Shown: positions 59,694-64,000 of the stretch, in pieces | Position numbering within the stretch: position 1 is the first letter of the stretch | Layout: each line of letters starts with the position of its first letter | Translations under genes and position numbers: made by a program | DNA from: Paracoccus sp. MC1862 | GTDB lineage: Bacteria > Pseudomonadota > Alphaproteobacteria > Rhodobacterales > Rhodobacteraceae | Direction: 5' to 3' | NCBI RefSeq assembly: GCF_016617715.1 | Contig: NZ_CP067225.1 | Coordinates: 372,001-436,000 of the forward strand | DNA: 64,000 bases | The notes under the pieces: model-generated | Databases searched by the model: none | The model's input: only the letters and a program-made list of their open reading frames with translations | What the model was told of the DNA's origin: nothing

Positions 59694-62228
59694 TCACACG
59701 ACGAGGGCCGCCAGCCCCACGCTGATCGCCGCCGTGGCGGCGGTGTAGTCCAGCCACATGCGCGTCAGCAGGAAGTCCGTGCCGCGTCTTGGACTGGTCC
59801 AGCCGCCAGCCGAGCGGAACGCGTTCGAGGCAAGGATCGCAAGCCCGATCGCGGCATGGACGAAGACATAGGCGGCAAGCCCGTTCAGCGTGGCCCCCAG
59901 CGCATGGACGCGGGGATCGGGCAGATGGCCGCTGGCAGGCAGCCAGAAGACCAGCGCTGTGGCAACCGCCAGTGCGCCCGCGGTGAACAGCATCCAGCGG
60001 CCCTTGGGCTCGCCCTTGTCATTGGCGCGGATCGTGGCGCGGGACAGGCCCGCCGCCACCGCGATCAGCAACACGGCGGCCAGCGCCGCCAGCGCCACGC
60101 CGGGGCCGCGCATCGCCATCGCCTCGGGCGGCGGCGGCCAGCCCGGCGCGGTCAGCCGGAGGTAAAGAACGCCGAAGCCCAGCGATGCGAACATCGCCCC
60201 ATTGGCCAGCAGCGTGACGCGCAGGCCCCAGGTCGGCAACGAGTTCCTGACCTCGGGATGGGGCGGCAGCGACAGCCCCCGGCCTGCCGGCAGCGGCCCG
60301 TGGTCGCGGCCCAGCCCCGCCCCCTGCGCGGCAAGGATGAACAGCGCCGCCAGCAGCAGCGCGATTCCGGCGGCCAGCAGATAGGCCTTGAACAGCAGGC
60401 AGAGGATTCCGGCGAAGGTCACGAGCCCCTGGATCAGCGGCATGTAGGTCCGCCGGGGCAGGATGGCGATGTGGTCCGCCTTGCCCGAGACGGTGTCCAC
60501 GACCATCGTCTCCATCCAGCCGCGAGGGCGCGCGAGATAGCCGTCGCCCGCCGCGAGTTGCGGGCCGAGGACGCTCGGCTCCAGCTTGTCGGCGCGGGTC
60601 TCGATATGGGGCAGGGCGCCGAAGGCATAGCTGGGCGCAGGCGTAGGGGTGGCCCATTCCAGCGTCCCCGCCTTCCACGGGTCGCGGCGGAAGCGCGGCC
60701 CGTGCCGGCGGGTCAGGATCACGTCCAGCGCCACCAGCCCGAAGCCCATCGCCTGGATGAACCCTCCGACCGAGGAGATCAGGTTCAGCGTGGCCCAGCC
60801 GTCATCCCAGAAATAGCTGTGGACGCGCCGGGGCATCCCCAGCAGGCCGGTCAGGTGCATCAGCAGGAAGGTCCCGTTGAAGCCGAGGAAGATCAGCCAG
60901 AAGGCCGGGATCGACAGGCTGTGGACCGACATCCGCCCCGTCAGATGCGGCAGCCAGTAGTAAAGCCCCGCCAGCGAGCCGAAGACGAGGCTGCCGATCA
61001 GGACGTAATGCAGATGCGCGGTCACGAAGGCGGTGTCATGGACCTGGAAGTTGAAGGGCACGACAGCGACCATGACGCCCGTCAGCCCTCCGTTCACGAA
61101 GACGATGAAGAAGCCCATGACATACAGCATCGGCACGCTGCGGACGACCTTCCCCATCGCCATGGTGGCGATCAGCGCGAAGATCTGGATCGCCGTCGGC
61201 AGGACCACCGCGCTCGAGCTGACCGCGAAGAAGTCCAGCGCCAGCTTGGGCATCCCCACGGTGAACATGTGATGCGCCCAGATCAGGAAGCTGATGACCC
61301 CCATGGCAAGCACGGCGGCCACGACCGCCTTGTAGGCGACCAGCGGCCGGCGCGAGAATGTGGGAACCAGCGTCGCCAGCATCCCGGCGGCGGGCAGGAA
61401 GATGATGTAGACCTCGGGGTGGCCGAAGATCCAGAACAGGTGCTGCCACAGCAGCGGGTCGCCCCCGCGGGTCGGGTCGAAGAAGGGCAGGCCGAAGGCG
61501 CGCTCGGCTTCCAGCATCAGGGACCCGGCGATCAGCGGCGGAAAGCCCACGACGATCATCAGGGCCGTGACCAGCATGTACCAGGCGAAGATCGGCATCC
61601 GCGCCAGCGACATGCCGGGCGCGCGCATCCGCAGGATGGTGACGGTCAGTTCCACCCCGATCGAGACGGCCGAGATCTCGACGAAGGTGATTCCCAGCAG
61701 CCAGATGTCCGAGTTGATGCCGGGCGAGTAGACGTCCGAGGACAGAGGCGTGTACATGAACCAGCCCGACATCGGCGCCACGCCAAGGACCAGCGCGGCC
61801 AGCAGCGTCAGTCCCCCGAACAGGTAGCACCAATAGCCGTAGGCGGTCAGGCGCGGGAAGGCGAGGTCGCGCGTCCCCAGCATCTTCGGCAGCAGGTACA
61901 TCGCGATCCCTTCCAGCAGCGGGATCGCGAACAGGAACATCATCACCGTCCCATGCATGGTGAAGACCTGCGCATAGGCCGGCGCGTCGAGGAAGGCGGT
62001 GTCGGGCGTGGAAAGCTGCGCCCGGATCAGCATGGCCAGCAGACCGCCGACGAAGAAGAAGAAGCAGGCTGTCAGCATGATGCGGATGCCCAGCGTCGTA
62101 TGGTTCACCGCCGAAAGCTGCTGCAGCCCGCGCCCCGAGGTCCAGATCGCGTCAAGCGCCTTGTGGCGTTCGAGGGGCGACAGCCCGTCCTCGGGCGCAG
62201 ACGGGGCAGGGGTGGGCGCCGTGGTCAT
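59694..62228 (-). CDS. ctaD: cytochrome c oxidase subunit I fused to subunit III
   Basis: An 844-residue heme-copper oxidase. The low-spin heme ligand is H92 (FTMHGTVMMF). CuB ligands are H270 of GHPEVY (with E272 and the crosslinked Y274) and H319-H320 (AHHMFTVGM). Heme ligands H405 and H407 are in AFVTAHLHYVLIG. From about residue 600 onward further helices resemble subunit III, giving the I-III fusion known in alternative caa3-type oxidases. It overlaps the subunit II gene stop by four bases. It reduces O2 to water with proton pumping and is probably distinct from the main aa3 and cbb3 oxidases. Confidence 0.93.
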   Translation of the reverse strand: MTTAPTPAPSAPEDGLSPLERHKALDAIWTSGRGLQQLSAVNHTTLGIRIMLTACFFFFVGGLLAMLIRAQLSTPDTAFLDAPAYAQVFTMHGTVMMFLFAIPLLEGIAMYLLPKMLGTRDLAFPRLTAYGYWCYLFGGLTLLAALVLGVAPMSGWFMYTPLSSDVYSPGINSDIWLLGITFVEISAVSIGVELTVTILRMRAPGMSLARMPIFAWYMLVTALMIVVGFPPLIAGSLMLEAERAFGLPFFDPTRGGDPLLWQHLFWIFGHPEVYIIFLPAAGMLATLVPTFSRRPLVAYKAVVAAVLAMGVISFLIWAHHMFTVGMPKLALDFFAVSSSAVVLPTAIQIFALIATMAMGKVVRSVPMLYVMGFFIVFVNGGLTGVMVAVVPFNFQVHDTAFVTAHLHYVLIGSLVFGSLAGLYYWLPHLTGRMSVHSLSIPAFWLIFLGFNGTFLLMHLTGLLGMPRRVHSYFWDDGWATLNLISSVGGFIQAMGFGLVALDVILTRRHGPRFRRDPWKAGTLEWATPTPAPSYAFGALPHIETRADKLEPSVLGPQLAAGDGYLARPRGWMETMVVDTVSGKADHIAILPRRTYMPLIQGLVTFAGILCLLFKAYLLAAGIALLLAALFILAAQGAGLGRDHGPLPAGRGLSLPPHPEVRNSLPTWGLRVTLLANGAMFASLGFGVLYLRLTAPGWPPPPEAMAMRGPGVALAALAAVLLIAVAAGLSRATIRANDKGEPKGRWMLFTAGALAVATALVFWLPASGHLPDPRVHALGATLNGLAAYVFVHAAIGLAILASNAFRSAGGWTSPRRGTDFLLTRMWLDYTAATAAISVGLAALVV

Positions 62229-63112
62229 GGGGCGGAATCTCTCGGGATCGTGGTGGGGATGTCCTCGGGCGGCGGCGCGGGCGAGCCCTCGCCTTGCGCC
62301 GAGGGCGGCAGCGCGGGCGGCATCGGATCAGGGCCGGGCGCGGTCTCGGGCGCGCCGCCGATGGGACCGCCCGCCTCGGGCATTGGCAGCGGCGGCGAGG
62401 GCGCGGCCGCGCCGACTGCGCTGGGCGGCACCCATTCGGGCGCGGGCTCGGGCGCGCGGCCCTCGGCCAGCGCGGTCAGGGCGGCGGTGTAGTCCTCGGG
62501 CGTGCGGACATCGACGACAAAGCGCATGAGCTGGTGGCCCTGACCGCAGTATTCGGAACATTGCCCCTCGATCACGCCAGGGTTGTCGGCTTGGATCAGG
62601 GTCTCGTTCACATGGCCGGGGATCGCGTCCATCTTGCCCGCGAGCCGTGGCGCCCAGAAGGAATGGATTACGTCGCGGGCGGTGATCTCCAGCCGCACCG
62701 GCTGGCCTGCGGGCAGGAACAGGGTGCCCTGGCTGGCCGCCCCCGGAACCTCCGGGTAGGTGAAGGTCCAGGCCCACATGGAACCCTCGACCTCAATGCG
62801 GGTGGGCTCAGTTCCGTCCGGCAGAAGCCGCCCGGTCAGGACGACCGACCAGATGAACAGCGGGATCATCACCGCCAGCGGCAGCACCAGTCCGCCGCCG
62901 ATCAGCCAGGTCTTCAGCGAAACCCGCCCGAACCGCCCGCGCGGGGACATGACCGCCAGCACCAGCAGGACCATGCCGATCCAGATCGTCAGCATGACCG
63001 CCAGCATGACCCGGCCCAGCAGCCCGATCTCGGCGGCCGAGGGTCCCAGCGGATCCAGGGCCGACAGCGGCGCGTTGCAACCCGAGGTGACCAGCACCGC
63101 ACCGCCAGCCAT
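62225..63112 (-). CDS. cytochrome c oxidase subunit II, lipoprotein type
   Basis: About 295 residues. The CuA site is complete: H150 (VIHSFWAP), C185, E187, C189, H193 and M196 in IEGQCSEYCGQGHQLM. Two membrane helices precede it (GLLGRVMLAVMLTIWIGMVL and LVLPLAVMIPLFIWSVVLTG). The N-terminus has a lipobox (VTSGC), but from ATG 63112 the signal segment is very short; the charged residues upstream in frame suggest the true start may overlap the divergent DUF2231 gene. The C-terminal 80 residues are Pro-rich. It passes electrons from cytochrome c to subunit I. Confidence 0.9.
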   Translation of the reverse strand: MAGGAVLVTSGCNAPLSALDPLGPSAAEIGLLGRVMLAVMLTIWIGMVLLVLAVMSPRGRFGRVSLKTWLIGGGLVLPLAVMIPLFIWSVVLTGRLLPDGTEPTRIEVEGSMWAWTFTYPEVPGAASQGTLFLPAGQPVRLEITARDVIHSFWAPRLAGKMDAIPGHVNETLIQADNPGVIEGQCSEYCGQGHQLMRFVVDVRTPEDYTAALTALAEGRAPEPAPEWVPPSAVGAAAPSPPLPMPEAGGPIGGAPETAPGPDPMPPALPPSAQGEGSPAPPPEDIPTTIPRDSAP

Positions 63113-63130
63113 CAGCCCGAGGAGCCTTCG

Positions 63131-63667
63131 ATGACCAGCACCGACCAGACGCCGCGCAAGGGTGGGAACAAGGGCAAGGGCGGCAGCCGGAACCCGCTGA
63201 GCCCGCCGGTTCAGGAACTCGACACCGGCTCGGCCATCGCCTTCATCGGCCACCCGGTCCATGCGATGCTGGTGCATTTCCCCATCGCCTTCGCCATGGT
63301 CGTGCTGGGCTTCGACGTCCTTTACTGGGTGTTCGGCGATCCCTTCTTCGCCCGCGCGGCGACCTGGGCGGTGGGCGGCGGCTTCCTTGCGGGCGTGATC
63401 GCCAGTCTCGTCGGCTTGGCCGAGGTGCTGCTGGTCCCCGGCATCCGCCTGCGCGGCGCGAGCTGGAGCCATGCGGTCGCGGCGCTGACCTTTCTGGCCG
63501 TGATCGGCGCGAACTGGGGTCTGCGGCTGGACGGCACCCGGCCGATCCTGCCCGACGGGCTGTTCCTGTCGATCCTGGGCGCGCTGACGGTGGGGGTGGC
63601 CGGCTATCATGGGGGCAAGCTCATCTTCGATCATGGTGTCGGCATCATGGTTGCGTCCGACGACTGA
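63131..63667 (+). CDS. DUF2231-type membrane protein
   Basis: A 178-residue protein with a basic soluble N-terminus (RKGGNKGKGGSRN) and four membrane helices. The family motif IGHPVHAMLVHFPIAFAMVV contains conserved histidines. It is divergent from the oxidase subunit II gene by 18 bases, a common association for alternative oxidase clusters. It may bind heme, but that is only a suggestion from its histidine-rich helix. Its 3' end overlaps the convergent gene at 63631. Confidence 0.85.
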   Translation: MTSTDQTPRKGGNKGKGGSRNPLSPPVQELDTGSAIAFIGHPVHAMLVHFPIAFAMVVLGFDVLYWVFGDPFFARAATWAVGGGFLAGVIASLVGLAEVLLVPGIRLRGASWSHAVAALTFLAVIGANWGLRLDGTRPILPDGLFLSILGALTVGVAGYHGGKLIFDHGVGIMVASDD

Positions 63668-64000
63668 AGGCCCAGCGTCTCTGCCAGGGCGCCAGGCTGG
63701 AACAGGTCGGGCGCAAGCCCCGACCATTCCAGCGGCGGCTTCATCAGCACCATCAGCAGGATGCCGATCGCGCCCACCCCGATCAGTCCGTTCAGCAGGA
63801 TCGCCCGGCCGGGGGTCAGGCGCAGTTCGCGCGGGTTGACCTCGCCCTCCGGGTCCTCCTCGACCGGGTCGTCGGCGAAGACGCGGACCATGGTGCGAGC
63901 GCAAAGCACGTGGCCCGCACCCAGCAGCACGACAAAGCCCAGCTTGGCGGTGAACCAGGGCGAATAGGTTTCCCGCAGGAAGATCAGCCCGATGCCGGAA
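63631..64000 (-). CDS. partial membrane protein at window edge (possibly CopD-like)
   Basis: The frame is open to the right edge, so the start lies outside. The visible part has a helix with FTAKLGFVVLLGAGHVLCAR, then an acidic loop and one further helix (AILLNGLIGVGAIGILLMVL). A helix beginning with WFTAKLG and containing a histidine is reminiscent of CopD/HemJ-type proteins, but this is weak. Its end overlaps the DUF2231 gene end by 37 bases. It may belong to the neighbouring oxidase cluster. Confidence 0.55.
   Translation of the reverse strand, partial: SGIGLIFLRETYSPWFTAKLGFVVLLGAGHVLCARTMVRVFADDPVEEDPEGEVNPRELRLTPGRAILLNGLIGVGAIGILLMVLMKPPLEWSGLAPDLFQPGALAETLGLQSSDATMMPTP

Noticed and set aside
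59856..62492. 878-residue open frame on the plus strand opposite the oxidase genes
   Set aside because: It is antisense to clearly conserved subunits I and II and has the Arg/Gly/His/Gln-rich composition of a GC-skewed shadow frame.
1..64000. CRISPR arrays, rRNA or tRNA genes, prophage
   Set aside because: No regularly spaced repeats, no rRNA or tRNA-like sequences and no phage structural genes were recognised by reading; a computational tRNA scan was not possible.

Overview
This is a GC-rich chromosomal window that fits an alphaproteobacterium of the Rhodobacterales, most probably Paracoccus or a close relative. The evidence is a split F0 ATP synthase operon in the order atpI-atpB-atpE-atpF'-atpF, a DUF1476 protein matching the Paracoccus F1-ATPase zeta inhibitor, a soluble fds-type NAD formate dehydrogenase, a DmdC-type acyl-CoA dehydrogenase and an alternative cytochrome c oxidase with fused subunits I and III. 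The genus is inferred from gene content. No rRNA, tRNA, CRISPR array or prophage was seen.

Layout: 1-2.7 kb F0 ATP synthase; 2.8-7.3 kb an OmpA lipoprotein, endonuclease III, a PfkB kinase and a secreted sorbosone-type dehydrogenase with a DUF2231 membrane partner; 7.4-13.8 kb a MerR-headed fatty-acid oxidation cluster; 13.9-17.8 kb two hotdog thioesterases, a MATE exporter, the zeta subunit, purC and purS; 17.7-18.5 kb a frameshifted methyltransferase; 18.5-25.6 kb LysR plus fdsGBA-fdhD-fdsD; 25.7-28.6 kb two oxidoreductases and a YoaK protein; 28.55-29.57 kb an IS481-family element.

From 29.7 to 36.0 kb lies the most unusual part of the window: a heavily decayed phosphonate uptake and C-P lyase locus (remnants of phnC, D, E, a hexapeptide acetyltransferase, phnH, I, J, K, L). 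It carries stops, frameshifts, internal deletions and in-frame gene fusions, yet encloses an intact HAD phosphatase and ends in apparently intact phnN and phnM. The IS481 copy sits directly upstream. The lost sequences include the ABC signature of PhnC and the C-terminal cysteine region of PhnJ, so the pathway cannot be functional from this locus.

The remainder is mostly conserved chromosome: catBCA for catechol ortho-cleavage (38-40.4 kb), a DbpA-like helicase, a glycosyltransferase, purF-cvpA-radA, an AI-2E transporter, lolC-lolD, ChaC, an AT-rich trypsin-like protease that looks acquired, parE, a Phd-Doc toxin-antitoxin pair, a GST, RNase D, MgtC, hisE-hisF, and the alternative oxidase with another DUF2231 protein at the right edge.

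Several non-coding signals were found by eye: a bidirectional terminator after atpF, terminators after fadJ and the MATE gene and within the phn region, three copies of an extragenic palindromic repeat, two strong hairpins in the 5' part of fdhD, a long stem-loop leader before purF, and dyads in front of fdsG, catB and phd. None was folded or searched computationally.
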